64,000 bases of DNA from Bacteroidales bacterium. GTDB taxonomy: Bacteria > Bacteroidota > Bacteroidia > Bacteroidales > VadinHA17. Both the position numbers and the translations under genes were made by a program. The notes beneath the pieces are model-generated. The model searched no databases. It had not been told where the DNA came from and was given only the letters and a program-made list of their open reading frames with translations. Below, one piece after another: positions 55,004-64,000 of the stretch. The stretch covers positions 318,182 through 382,181 of the forward strand of contig PLLO01000006.1 in assembly GCA_003142255.1 (NCBI GenBank), written 5' to 3'. How positions within the stretch are numbered: position 1 is the first letter of the stretch; the number at the start of each line of letters is the position of its first letter.

Positions 55004-57625
55004 GTGATAATTGACGATTTTGAACTGGAAACTGAAAAACCTGAAGGAGAAGAAGATATCCCGCAGAGGCATATTGCCCTTCATTCAGTTACGGCTTTGT
55101 CGGGGATGTATCAGAATTGGTTCCTCGACTATGCTTCCTATGTTATTCTGGAGCGTGCAGTTCCTGGTCTTGACGATGGACTCAAGCCGGTTCAGCGGCG
55201 CATTCTTCACTCAATGAAGCGGATGGATGATGGAAGGTACAACAAGGTTGCCAATATCATCGGTCATACCATGCAGTTCCATCCCCACGGTGATGCTTCA
55301 ATAGGCGATGCGCTTGTTCAGATAGGCGAAAGGGATCTGTTAATTGATACCCAGGGAAACTGGGGAAATATTCTTACAGGCGACTCTGCGGCAGCTCCCC
55401 GGTATATTGAGGCCCGGCTTTCAAAATTCGCACTCGACGTTGCCTTCAATTCCAAAACAACAGAATGGAAGCTTTCATACGACGGCCGCAATAAGGAGCC
55501 TGTCGCTCTTCCTGTCAAGTTCCCGCTTCTTCTTTCGCTTGGCGTTGAGGGAATTGCCGTTGGTCTTGCATCAAAAATACTTCCCCATAACTTCAACGAA
55601 CTTATCGATGCCACCATCGATTACCTTCAGGGGAAGGATTTTGTCATCTATCCTGACTTCCCGACAGGAGGATTTATTGATATCTCAAGGTATAACGATG
55701 GTCAGCGCGGGGGTGTTGTAAAAATAAGGGCAAAGATTGATAAGATTGACAAGAAGGAACTTATCATCACTGAAATACCGTTCGGAAAGACTACAACATC
55801 CCTTATAGAATCGATCATTAAAGCGAGCGAAAAGGGTAAGATCAAGATTAAAAAGATTGATGACAATACTTCATCAAACGTCGAAATCGTAATTCAGCTT
55901 ATGCCGGGTGTTTCACCCGATATGACAATAGATGCGCTTTATGCATTCACCGATTGCGAATACTCAATATCCCCGAATACTTGTGTAATATCTGATAATA
56001 AACCCTCTTTCATGGGTGTGAACTCAATCCTGAAGCATTCGGCAGACCGTACCGTGGAATTGCTGAAAGCCGAGCTGGAGATAAGAAAGGCAGAGCTGCA
56101 GGAAGAGTGGCACATGTCGTCGCTGGAGAAGATCTTCATTGAAGAACGGATCTACCGCGACATAGAGGAAAGCGAGACATGGGAAGCCGTTATAACAGAT
56201 ATTGATAAAGGCCTTAAACCGTTCAAAAAAAGACTTCTGAGGGAAGTGACCCGTGAGGATATAATTAAGCTCACTGAAATCAAGATAAAGAGGATTTCAA
56301 AGTTTGACGTTAAAAAGGCCGACGAGCATATCAAAGGCATTGAGGTGGAGCTTGAAGAGGTGAAAAATCACCTTAAGAATATCATCCCTTATACTATTAA
56401 TTATTTCAAGCAGATCAAGAAAAAATATGGCAAGGGACGGGAGAGAAAAACCGAGATCAGGAGTTTCGATACTATCCAGGCTACCAAGGTAGTTGCTAAC
56501 AACGCCAGGCTTTATATAAACTATAAGGAGGGATTCATCGGCACAGGCCTTAAGAAGGATGAGTTTGTGTGCGAGTGTTCCGATATTGACGATATAATTG
56601 TCATCAGGAAGGATGGCGTTTTTCTCATCACCAAGGTTGCCGACAAGGTATTTGTCGGGATGGATATATTATATGCCCAGGTTTTCATTAAAAATGATGA
56701 GAGAACCATTTATAATATAGTTTACCAGGATGGAAAGGACGGGCCACTCCTTGCAAAACGTTGTGCTATCACAGGACTCACCCGCGACAAGGAGTACAAT
56801 ATGACCAGGGGTAAAGCCGGTTCGAAGATCGTTTATTTCAGCGCAAACCCGAACGGAGAGGCTGAGGTCATAAAGGTTTACCATAAGCCGAAGGCCCGGC
56901 TGAAGAAACTGGAATTTGAATTTGATTTCGGATTGCTCGGCATCAAGGGCAAATCATCAATGGGCAACATCCTTACCAAAAATGCTGTTCACAAAATAGC
57001 TCTGAAGGAGAAGGGATTATCGACACTTGGCGGCAGGAAGATCTGGTTTGATGATGCCGTATTAAGGCTCAATGTAGACGGACGGGGAACATACCTGGGT
57101 GAATTCAGCGGTGATGAAAAAATACTGGTTATCACCAAGAACGGATTCTTCAGGCATACAAATTTCGACCTCTCCAACCATTTTGAGGAAAATATTCTTG
57201 TAATTGAAAAATTCAGACCCGGTAAAGTATACTCAGTGGTTTACTGGGATGCAGAACAGAAATTTTATTACCTGAAGAGATTCGTTATTGAGGAGTCTGA
57301 AAAGCCTCAGTGCTTTATAAATGAGGATCCTGAATCTAAGATGATTAGCATTACCGAAGTTGAATATCCCAGGTTCGAGATAGAATTCGGGGGCAAGAAC
57401 AAGAACCGCGACAATGAGATAATTGAGGTTGTGGAATTCATAGGTGTCAAGAGCTATAAGGCTAAAGGGAAGAGGCTTACCAGTTTCATGGTGGAAAACA
57501 TTCATGAAATCGAACCTGTTATCAGGAAAGAAAGCCATTCTGCTGTTACGCCCGACGATGACGGTGAGGAGCCTGAAAAGGCATCTCATGATGATGATCC
57601 TGCCCAGATGAAACTGGAATTATGA
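55004..57625 (+). CDS. parC: DNA topoisomerase IV subunit A
   Basis: Breakage-rejoining subunit. The 873 residues contain the winged-helix domain (LKPVQRRILHSM, GHTMQFHPHGDASIGDAL) with the catalytic Tyr134 in APRYIEARLS, a coiled-coil, and a C-terminal beta-pinwheel lacking the GyrA box as far as I can see. The start is GTG at 55004, preceded by an AGGAGG at 54990-54995 with an 8-base spacer; no ATG fits better. The C-terminal tail is acidic (DDDGEEPEKASHDDD). Overlaps aroK by ATGA. Confidence 0.93.
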   Translation: MIIDDFELETEKPEGEEDIPQRHIALHSVTALSGMYQNWFLDYASYVILERAVPGLDDGLKPVQRRILHSMKRMDDGRYNKVANIIGHTMQFHPHGDASIGDALVQIGERDLLIDTQGNWGNILTGDSAAAPRYIEARLSKFALDVAFNSKTTEWKLSYDGRNKEPVALPVKFPLLLSLGVEGIAVGLASKILPHNFNELIDATIDYLQGKDFVIYPDFPTGGFIDISRYNDGQRGGVVKIRAKIDKIDKKELIITEIPFGKTTTSLIESIIKASEKGKIKIKKIDDNTSSNVEIVIQLMPGVSPDMTIDALYAFTDCEYSISPNTCVISDNKPSFMGVNSILKHSADRTVELLKAELEIRKAELQEEWHMSSLEKIFIEERIYRDIEESETWEAVITDIDKGLKPFKKRLLREVTREDIIKLTEIKIKRISKFDVKKADEHIKGIEVELEEVKNHLKNIIPYTINYFKQIKKKYGKGRERKTEIRSFDTIQATKVVANNARLYINYKEGFIGTGLKKDEFVCECSDIDDIIVIRKDGVFLITKVADKVFVGMDILYAQVFIKNDERTIYNIVYQDGKDGPLLAKRCAITGLTRDKEYNMTRGKAGSKIVYFSANPNGEAEVIKVYHKPKARLKKLEFEFDFGLLGIKGKSSMGNILTKNAVHKIALKEKGLSTLGGRKIWFDDAVLRLNVDGRGTYLGEFSGDEKILVITKNGFFRHTNFDLSNHFEENILVIEKFRPGKVYSVVYWDAEQKFYYLKRFVIEESEKPQCFINEDPESKMISITEVEYPRFEIEFGGKNKNRDNEIIEVVEFIGVKSYKAKGKRLTSFMVENIHEIEPVIRKESHSAVTPDDDGEEPEKASHDDDPAQMKLEL

Positions 57626-58149
57626 TGCACGGCAAAAACCTTGTTTATATTATCGGTTTCATGGGCAGCGGTAAGTCGACTGCAGGAAAAAAACTTGCGG
57701 CAGCCCTAGGATGGACTTTTATAGATCTTGACCGGCAAATAGAGACTGCAGCTGGAAAAAGTATTCCTGAAATTTTTTCGCAGGATGGAGAAGAGAAATT
57801 CAGAAGCCTCGAAACCGAAGTTCTAAGAAGCCTGAAGTCACACGTAAAGACAATTGTTTCGACAGGCGGAGGCACTCCTTGTCATGCTGATAATATGACG
57901 TTTATGATCGATACCGGTGTTACGGTATATCTTAAAATGTCGACAAGCCAGCTGGTTAGCAGGCTCCTCGGATCAACAGGTGAGAGGCCTGTTTTAAAAA
58001 ATGTTCCTGACGATAAGCTATATGGCTTTATTGATGAAAAACTTGCCGTTCGTGAGAAATTCTATAACAAGGCAAATATAATTATTGAAGGTATTAATCT
58101 GGATATTAATAACTTACAATCAATTATAAAATTGGGAGCCGGTATCTGA
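57622..58149 (+). CDS. aroK: Shikimate kinase
   Basis: Phosphorylates shikimate in the chorismate pathway. The 175 residues carry the P-loop GFMGSGKST, the LDRQIETAAGKSIPEIF shikimate-binding segment, VSTGGGTPC and the lid RLLGSTGERPVL. It is translationally coupled to parC by a four-base ATGA overlap, although no functional link is evident; an ATG one codon in is an alternative start. Confidence 0.95.
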   Translation: MMHGKNLVYIIGFMGSGKSTAGKKLAAALGWTFIDLDRQIETAAGKSIPEIFSQDGEEKFRSLETEVLRSLKSHVKTIVSTGGGTPCHADNMTFMIDTGVTVYLKMSTSQLVSRLLGSTGERPVLKNVPDDKLYGFIDEKLAVREKFYNKANIIIEGINLDINNLQSIIKLGAGI

Positions 58150-58287
58150 AACTACTCCAGCACTGTCATTTTCCATTACACACTTGCATATCTTTTCTGA
58201 TTGTTCGTCAAAAAAGCGATTTGATGGCATTTCAGAAAGGATTTAATTACTATTTTAGAGTGCGCTAATTTAACGCAGGGGAAATAT

Positions 58288-58389
58288 ATGAAAGAGAGAA
58301 TGTTCTCACTCCTTGGTATCGAACCGGGTGAAGAATTGGTGATTGCCATTATCCTTACCCAGTTTCAGGCACGTCTTCAATTATTTTAA
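58288..58389 (+). CDS. 33-codon orphan ORF, possible remnant of a longer gene
   Basis: In the 350-base spacer between aroK and the nSTAND gene, an ATG preceded by an AGGGG run opens a 33-residue frame, starting MKERMFSLLGIEPGEEL and ending at TAA. The charged start plus amphipathic LVIAIILTQ looks like the beginning of a larger membrane protein that stops abruptly; I find no continuation in other frames. It may be a decayed gene, a true micropeptide or chance. The remainder of the spacer shows nothing recognisable. Confidence 0.3.
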   Translation: MKERMFSLLGIEPGEELVIAIILTQFQARLQLF

Positions 58390-58499
58390 ATTATATTGGA
58401 AGTATAGAGCAATAAACCTATCTGAAATGGTATCAGGCAGAACGACTACCAAATTTAAACAACTCATATTAAATATAATAAGTCATTATAATTCTGACT

Positions 58500-61400
58500 A
58501 TGGGATCAACAAATGAGACCTTCCGTTTCAATCCTTTTCCTGGACTGAGGCCATTTGCCCCGGAGGAGAGCGACCTCTTTTTCGGGCGTGATACGGAGAG
58601 CCGTGAAGTCCTGCAGAAGCTTATCAGGAACCGGTTCATAACCGTTATTGGCGATTCAGGAACCGGTAAATCATCACTGATCAGTTGCGGAGTACTCCCT
58701 AAGATACGCGACCTGGGATCAAAGGAATCCATAGAATGGAAGATGATCACGTTCAAACCGGGGAATGACCCTTTTGGAAACCTGGGAGAGGCGATAGCCG
58801 AAAACGTCACTGAAAGCGGACTACCTAAGGCCGGAATTGACAATATCCTTCTGGAAATGCATCTGAACCAGGACGGAATAACCTCAGCACTCAGGAAATT
58901 CCTGATCAGGGGAAATGAAAAAATGCTGATAGTCATTGACCAGTTCGAAGAACTCTTCCGTTACAGCATACTAGCAGACGGCGGGATAAAAGGAACCCAT
59001 GCAGCCGAATTTGTCGATAAGCTGGTAAAGGCAATAAACGATCCCGGATCTTCAATTTATTTAATTATTACCATGCGCTCCGACTTTATCGGAGAATGTG
59101 CACATTACCAGGGTCTTACACAATTAATTAACAACAGCAACTATCTTGTTCCGCATATGGACCGGGAGAATTACAGACATGCGATCGAAGGCCCGATAAA
59201 ATACGCCGGAGCTTCAATTGACCCCATGCTTGTTGAAACGATTCTCAATGACATAGGCGACAGGACCGATCAGCTGCCTGTTCTTCAGCATGCTCTGATG
59301 AGAACCTGGACCTACTGGCAGGAGCTTGATGAGCCCGGACGGCCATTGAGTTTTACCGACTATGATGCTGTCGGAACAATGAGCGATGCTATGTCAAGGC
59401 ACGCTAATGAAGCCTTCGAAGAACTAGATCAGCGGGGCAGGGAGATCTGTGAGAAGATGTTCAGGACAATCACTGAAAAGGGCACCGATAACAAAGGTAT
59501 CCGTCACCCTTCAAGTGTTAAAACAATAAAAACCATCGTTCAGTGCACCAGTGAGGAATTGTTTAAAGTGGTGGAAAAATTCAGGATACCTTCGCGTTCG
59601 TTTGTCACTCCAAGGCAGGATGTTCCCCTTACTGAGGATTCCATTATTGACCTTTCTCATGAGAGCCTAATGAGATTATGGAACCGTTTGCGTGCGTGGG
59701 TCGATGAAGAAGTTTCATCGGTGCAGATGTACATGCGCCTTTCTGAGGCTTCGGCAATGTACCAGCAGGGGAAAACCAGCCTCTGGCGGCCTCCTGACCT
59801 TCAGCTTGCAATAAACTGGCGCGATCAGCATAAACCAACACTGGCATGGGCCCAGCGATATGACCCGGCCTTTGAAAGAGCCATGGGATACCTGCGGACC
59901 AGCGAGAAAGTCTTTTTTGATGAGGAAGAGAGTAAAATACGCCTCCAGAAAAGAAAAATTCGCAGTACAAAGATCATTGCTGTGATTCTTGGAACCGCGG
60001 CCATAATATCTGTAGGGTTTATGCTTTTTGCCTTTGTTCAGAAAATTGCTGCCGACAGGGCTACCATTCTTGCTGAAAGCAGGCAAAAGCAGGAAGAGAT
60101 CCAAAGACAGGGGGCAGATTTCAACTCGGTTATTGCTATTCGTCAGAAAAATATTGCCGATTCAAGTGCTATTATTGCAAGGCAAAAAGAGCAGGAGGCT
60201 GTCTTTGAGAAGAACAATGCCAACGAGCAACGCTCCCTGGCAGTTAAAAATGCAAATGAAGCCCAGGTGCAGAAAAGCATTGCCGAGCAGCAGACCGATT
60301 CTGCAAAGCGCGCAAGCATAAGGGCAAAACAGCAGGAAGAGCTGGCAACAATTCAAAAAAATGAGGCGCTGAGGCTCAGGATGCTCTCAATCGGAAAATC
60401 GATGTCAATTAAATCACTGCAGGTACAAGAGGGGCAGAAAGACCTTCAGACTCTCCTGGCTTACCAGGCTTACCTGTTCAATAAGAAAAACGGCGGACCT
60501 GATAATGATGCTGATATCTATAATGGTCTTTATAACGTAGCCCGTCAGAATGGGAATGTCAACTATAAATCTTATATAGGACATGTCGGTAAGGCAATAA
60601 AGAGTATTGTTTTCGTACCTGGTAAAAGAGAATTCTATACCTCAGGAGAGGACAGCCAGGTGCTGAAATGGAATCTCGACGGGGATGCGAAAACCTACCA
60701 GGTTATTTACTCGGGCACTGATATTATTGAGGTGCTCGCAATAAGCCCTGACGCTTCCATGCTGGCCTGCGGAAGCAGTAACTCGACCATCCATTTAATT
60801 CCGCTTAAGGGAAATGGCATGAGATACGACCTTAACGGACATAAGGGCATGATCAAATCTCTCATATTCTCCTTTGACGGGAAATTTCTTTATTCAGCTT
60901 CACTTGACGGGAAAGTGATAAAATGGGATATGGCATCCAGAACTGGCACAAGTATCAATATGGGTGCTCCGCAGATCACTTCAATCGATATTTCGTCGAA
61001 TGGAAATTATATGGCTGGTCTCAGCAGCGACGGCAAGGTAGTTGTCTCGGATTTTGTGAACAGTTCAGACAATTTCAGAATAGAAACAGCAGGAAGAGAG
61101 ATAAAGGTAATCCGCTTTAAACCCGATGAAAACATCCTCGCTATCGGTGATGTCAACGGCAACGTGGAACTCTGGGATATAAGTGCAAGGAAAAAGATAT
61201 CAGAGGTTAAGGCTCATGATGCCCAGGTCAATGATATTCAGTTCAACCCGCTTCTTAAACAGATGGCAACGGCAAGCAATGACAAGACTCTTAAAATATT
61301 CAATATTCAGACTATCACAGACCTGACCGAACCTCCTGTCACACTCTCCGATAATGAAGGATTTGTTCTTGTAATGCAGTTCAGTCCGGATGGCCAGTTT

Positions 61401-61601
61401 ATAGTCTCGGGAGACTACGAAGGCGCCCGGAACCTCGTAAGCAGACCCACACATGTCGATAACCTGGTTAAAGACATCTGTACCCTGGTATCAAGGAATA
61501 TGACCCGGGATGAATGGAATAATTATGTTGGAAAGGATATTGCCATCGAGGAGACCTGTTTACAGAAGAGCTATAATATTAAAGCCAATGTAGTAAAATA
61601 G
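58500..61601 (+). CDS. nSTAND-type NTPase with transmembrane helix, coiled coil and WD40 propeller
   Basis: A 1033-residue signalling-type ATPase. The N-terminus NPFPGLRPFAPEESDLFFGRD marks the nSTAND1 family; Walker A GDSGTGKSS is at 51-59 and Walker B LIVIDQFEE at 143-151; the STAND winged-helix region follows (HESLMRLW). A single membrane helix lies about 488-512 (IIAVILGTAAIISVGFMLFAF), then a Q/E/A-rich coiled coil (about 512-640), then seven WD40-like blades (about 695-1000; e.g. DGKVIKWDM, NGNVELWDI, DKTLKIFNI), enough for one closed propeller. The NTPase is predicted cytoplasmic and the propeller on the other side of the membrane. STAND proteins act as ligand-triggered switches, some in antiphage defence. 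It has its own terminator and no obvious effector partner. Confidence 0.88.
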   Translation: MGSTNETFRFNPFPGLRPFAPEESDLFFGRDTESREVLQKLIRNRFITVIGDSGTGKSSLISCGVLPKIRDLGSKESIEWKMITFKPGNDPFGNLGEAIAENVTESGLPKAGIDNILLEMHLNQDGITSALRKFLIRGNEKMLIVIDQFEELFRYSILADGGIKGTHAAEFVDKLVKAINDPGSSIYLIITMRSDFIGECAHYQGLTQLINNSNYLVPHMDRENYRHAIEGPIKYAGASIDPMLVETILNDIGDRTDQLPVLQHALMRTWTYWQELDEPGRPLSFTDYDAVGTMSDAMSRHANEAFEELDQRGREICEKMFRTITEKGTDNKGIRHPSSVKTIKTIVQCTSEELFKVVEKFRIPSRSFVTPRQDVPLTEDSIIDLSHESLMRLWNRLRAWVDEEVSSVQMYMRLSEASAMYQQGKTSLWRPPDLQLAINWRDQHKPTLAWAQRYDPAFERAMGYLRTSEKVFFDEEESKIRLQKRKIRSTKIIAVILGTAAIISVGFMLFAFVQKIAADRATILAESRQKQEEIQRQGADFNSVIAIRQKNIADSSAIIARQKEQEAVFEKNNANEQRSLAVKNANEAQVQKSIAEQQTDSAKRASIRAKQQEELATIQKNEALRLRMLSIGKSMSIKSLQVQEGQKDLQTLLAYQAYLFNKKNGGPDNDADIYNGLYNVARQNGNVNYKSYIGHVGKAIKSIVFVPGKREFYTSGEDSQVLKWNLDGDAKTYQVIYSGTDIIEVLAISPDASMLACGSSNSTIHLIPLKGNGMRYDLNGHKGMIKSLIFSFDGKFLYSASLDGKVIKWDMASRTGTSINMGAPQITSIDISSNGNYMAGLSSDGKVVVSDFVNSSDNFRIETAGREIKVIRFKPDENILAIGDVNGNVELWDISARKKISEVKAHDAQVNDIQFNPLLKQMATASNDKTLKIFNIQTITDLTEPPVTLSDNEGFVLVMQFSPDGQFIVSGDYEGARNLVSRPTHVDNLVKDICTLVSRNMTRDEWNNYVGKDIAIEETCLQKSYNIKANVVK

Positions 61602-61603
61602 TC

Positions 61604-61634
61604 AAAGCCGTAGGTTTTAGCCGACGGCTTTGTT
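61604..61634 (+). terminator. Rho-independent terminator after the nSTAND gene
   Basis: 8-bp stem AAAGCCGT/ACGGCTTT (61604-61611 and 61624-61631) with a further GG/CC pair in the loop, followed by a short GTTT. The T-tract is weak. Confidence 0.68.
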
Positions 61635-61663
61635 TAGTATCTTTCCCTTCACTTTTTTTTATC

Positions 61664-61671
61664 TAATTTTG
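61664..61671 (+). promoter_or_regulatory. Bacteroidota -7 box for gpmI
   Basis: TAATTTTG, exact TAnnTTTG match, 63 bases before the gpmI ATG, just after the preceding terminator. Confidence 0.55.
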
Positions 61672-61734
61672 CATTCTGCCAAAACAATGAGCAGGAACTT
61701 AAAGTTTAATATCAGGTAAATAAGAATATTATAT

Positions 61735-63255
61735 ATGAAGAATAAGAAAATATTGCTAATGATACTCGACGGATGGGGAATTGGCGACGGTTCAAAGTCT
61801 GATGTGATAAGCACTGTCCCTACTCCTAACATCACGGCGCTGAAGCAGAAATATCCGAATTCAAAACTTCTTGCATGCGGTGAGGATGTAGGTCTTCCCT
61901 TAGGACAGATGGGAAACTCGGAAGTGGGACACCTCAACATCGGTGCCGGCAGGATAATCTACCAGGACCTCGTGAAGATCAATGTTGAATGCAAAACCGG
62001 CGATATAAAGAAAAACAAGGTGCTTACGGATGCATTCACTTATGCGCGTGACAATGACAAACAGGTTCATTTTTTGGGACTTCTGTCCGACGGTGGTGTC
62101 CATTCTCTGGATAAACACCTCTATTACCTGTGTGATATGACCAGGGATTATAATATTAAAAAGGTCTTTATTCATGGATTTGGCGATGGTCGCGATACTG
62201 ACCCCAGAAGCGGGAAAGGTTATATGAAGAACCTGCTCGACCACCTCAAAACCTCAAACGGAGTTGTAGCTTCATTTATAGGAAGATATTATGCGATGGA
62301 CAGGGATAAGAGATGGGAGAGGATCAAGGAAGGGTATGACCTCATTGTCAACGGGAAAGGAATTCCTTCCACAGATATCCTTGATGCCATGCAGAAATCA
62401 TACGATACAGGCGTTACTGATGAGTTCATGAAGCCAATAGTTGTTGTTGATAAGGCAGGGAATCCTGTAGGTAAGTTAAAAGAAGGAGATGTAATTATAT
62501 TCTTCAACTTCAGAAATGACAGGGCCAAGGAGCTGACCATTGCACTTACTCAAAAAGATATGCCTGAGAACGGCATGAAGACCATACCTTTATATTATTG
62601 CACCATGACTCCCTATGATGCAACATTCAAGGGCCTTCATATTATTTATCCGAAGGAAAATGCAGAAAATACAATTGGTGAGGTTCTCGCCAGGGCAGGG
62701 AAAACCCAGCTCAGGATAGCCGAGACTGAAAAATATGCTCATGTAACCTTTTTCTTTTCCGGAGGAAGGGAAGAGACGTTTCCCAACGAAGAACGGATCC
62801 TTATTCCCTCACCCAAGGTAGCAACATACGATCTGCAGCCCGAGATGAGCGCCTATCTCGTGAAGGATGCAATAATAAAGGCAATAGAAACGGAGAAGTT
62901 CGATTTCATCTGCCTAAATTTTGCCAATGGCGATATGGTTGGACATACGGGTGTGTACAATGCCATAATGAAAGCAGTTGCAACGGTCGATGAAGTTGCA
63001 GGCGCTGTTGTAAGGGCAGCCAGGGCTAAAGGGTATGATGTTCTTATAATTGCCGACCATGGGAATGCCGATAAGGCAATAAATGACGATGGAACGCCGA
63101 ACACGGCTCACTCACTCAACCCGGTGCCGTGTATTCTCGTCAGTGATGATTACAAATCAATCAGGGACGGAATACTTGCTGATGTAGCTCCGACCCTCCT
63201 GACAATTATGGGAATACCAATTCCGAAAGATATGACGGGCAAGGTACTTGTATGA
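61735..63255 (+). CDS. gpmI: 2,3-bisphosphoglycerate-independent phosphoglycerate mutase
   Basis: Glycolytic interconversion of 3- and 2-phosphoglycerate, Mn-dependent, alkaline-phosphatase superfamily. The 506 residues match the usual 505-515. Catalytic Ser62 lies in [16 protein letters not shown]; metal ligands are in [27 protein letters not shown] and AHSLNPVP. Its ATG-overlapping stop couples it to the DUF3109-like gene. Confidence 0.97.
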   Translation: MKNKKILLMILDGWGIGDGSKSDVISTVPTPNITALKQKYPNSKLLACGEDVGLPLGQMGNSEVGHLNIGAGRIIYQDLVKINVECKTGDIKKNKVLTDAFTYARDNDKQVHFLGLLSDGGVHSLDKHLYYLCDMTRDYNIKKVFIHGFGDGRDTDPRSGKGYMKNLLDHLKTSNGVVASFIGRYYAMDRDKRWERIKEGYDLIVNGKGIPSTDILDAMQKSYDTGVTDEFMKPIVVVDKAGNPVGKLKEGDVIIFFNFRNDRAKELTIALTQKDMPENGMKTIPLYYCTMTPYDATFKGLHIIYPKENAENTIGEVLARAGKTQLRIAETEKYAHVTFFFSGGREETFPNEERILIPSPKVATYDLQPEMSAYLVKDAIIKAIETEKFDFICLNFANGDMVGHTGVYNAIMKAVATVDEVAGAVVRAARAKGYDVLIIADHGNADKAINDDGTPNTAHSLNPVPCILVSDDYKSIRDGILADVAPTLLTIMGIPIPKDMTGKVLV

Positions 63256-63833
63256 TCCGGATCGGCGATACAATTTTCAGTTTTGACATACTTGAGAAGA
63301 AGTTTAAATGCGATCTTCCGAAATGCCTGGGCAGCTGCTGCAGGTATGGCGATTCAGGAGCTCCTCTGCTGGCCGATGAGGTTCGTATTCTGGAAGAGAT
63401 ATGGCCTTCGGTAAGAAAGTATCTCCGGCCTGAGGGGGTGAAAGCCATTGATACACAGGGAACAAGCATAATTGACCGGGATAATGACCGGGTTACACCT
63501 CTTATTAATGATGAGGAATGTGCATATACAATTATGAATGGTAATACCTACATGTGTGGTATTGAACTGGCATGGTCCGAAAAAATGGTAACATTTCAAA
63601 AGCCGTTGTCGTGCCATCTTTTTCCTGTGAGAATAAAGAAGTTCCCGGAATTTACTGCAGTAAACTATGAAGAGATTGCGATCTGTTCACCTGCCCGTGA
63701 TCTGGGGAATAGCGAAGGACAGTATGTTTATGAGTTTCTTAAGATCCCTCTCATGCGGGCCCTGGGAGAGAAGACATATAATGAACTATGCATTGCTGCC
63801 AGGGAGCTCAGGAAAAAGAAAGCCATAAAATAA
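63252..63833 (+). CDS. DUF3109-family cysteine-rich protein
   Basis: A 193-residue protein with the cysteine cluster [15 protein letters not shown] near residue 20-30 and further cysteines in [23 protein letters not shown] and AICSPA, as in DUF3109/YkgJ-like putative Fe-S or zinc-binding proteins of Bacteroidota. It is coupled to gpmI by a four-base overlap. Function unknown; metal binding is inferred from the cysteines. No signal peptide. Confidence 0.85.
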   Translation: MIRIGDTIFSFDILEKKFKCDLPKCLGSCCRYGDSGAPLLADEVRILEEIWPSVRKYLRPEGVKAIDTQGTSIIDRDNDRVTPLINDEECAYTIMNGNTYMCGIELAWSEKMVTFQKPLSCHLFPVRIKKFPEFTAVNYEEIAICSPARDLGNSEGQYVYEFLKIPLMRALGEKTYNELCIAARELRKKKAIK

Positions 63834-63854
63834 ATCATTTTGTTTATTTCAGAG

Positions 63855-63957
63855 GAGATTCCTCATTTCTCCGATTACCTGTTGATTCATTCGCGTTATG
63901 AGCCTGGTTGTTTCGAGTTGGAGATTCCTCATTTCGCTCTGCTCAATTCGGAATGAC
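63855..63957. repeat. Two further units of the GAGATTCCTCATT repeat
   Basis: Units at 63855-63895 (degenerate right half) and 63921-63957 match those at 21684-21800 in sequence and internal inverted-repeat design. They lie in the spacer after the DUF3109-like gene, which continues beyond the window; nothing else is seen to 64000. Confidence 0.75.
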
Positions 63958-64000
63958 AATCCTTTTAAGTTGTGGGAGTGGAAAAGAGGAGGCGGTTAAT

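Noticed and set aside
54446..55084. 212-residue open frame antisense to parE/parC
   Set aside because: Lies wholly opposite the conserved Toprim region of parE and the start of parC; Phe/Leu-rich low-complexity product.

Overview
The window looks like a chromosome segment of a Bacteroidota bacterium, probably Bacteroidales or Marinilabiliales. The signs are several promoters with the TAnnTTTG -7 box typical of this phylum, a secreted protease with what looks like a type IX secretion (T9SS) C-terminal domain, SpII lipoproteins, a PorV/PorQ-like outer-membrane protein, the purH-mreBCD-mrdA-rodA gene order, the short adenylate kinase and the 576-residue LysS. Most of it is vegetative housekeeping DNA with small accessory patches. 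No rRNA, tRNA, CRISPR array, prophage or transposase was recognised.

Layout. 1-2.4 kb: malY-like aminotransferase and carA on the minus strand. 2.6-8.7 kb: a lipoprotein, a large ABCG-like transporter with an unusual N-terminal region, rsmA, and a MacB-type permease facing rsmA. 8.8-16 kb: purH followed by the rod-shape and elongation cluster mreB, mreC, mreD, mrdA (PBP2) and rodA, tightly packed. 16-21.6 kb: an ACP phosphodiesterase-like gene, a cyclic-2,3-diphosphoglycerate-synthetase-like GTPase, then pgi with a KDG-kinase-like sugar kinase, and a head-GIN lipoprotein. 21.7-28.2 kb: a repeat-rich spacer, a GH95 fucosidase, an ABC-2 exporter pair, a PstS-like lipoprotein gene broken by an apparent one-base frameshift, and upp. 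28.3-30.9 kb: an AT-rich two-gene insert (adenylate-forming enzyme plus membrane acyltransferase). 30.9-36.5 kb: lysS and a fucose operon (fucI, a DUF5362-like gene, a fucK-like kinase). 36.5-40 kb: lipA, lipB, recJ. 40.2-43.2 kb: an AT-rich island with a lipoprotein and an M4 metallopeptidase. 43.3-52.5 kb: two outer-membrane-type proteins, purE, hpt, adk, obgE, a PAP2 phosphatase, lplA, plsC and a methyltransferase-like protein. 52.6-64 kb: a multi-hairpin repeat, parE-parC-aroK, a small orphan ORF, an nSTAND-WD40 membrane ATPase, gpmI and a DUF3109-like protein.

How the genes fit together. GH95 fucosidase, FucI and a FucK-type kinase form part of an L-fucose utilisation route; transporter and aldolase are not in the window. 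LipA/LipB and LplA give both de novo lipoylation and lipoate salvage. purH, purE, hpt, adk and upp are scattered nucleotide genes. The spacers hold at least four families of inverted or hairpin-forming repeats, and in three places the promoter position decides between competing start codons. The least conventional coding content is the nSTAND-WD40 protein, the TerB-like/ABC fusion, the AT-rich two-gene insert and the bacterial cDPG-synthetase-like GTPase.
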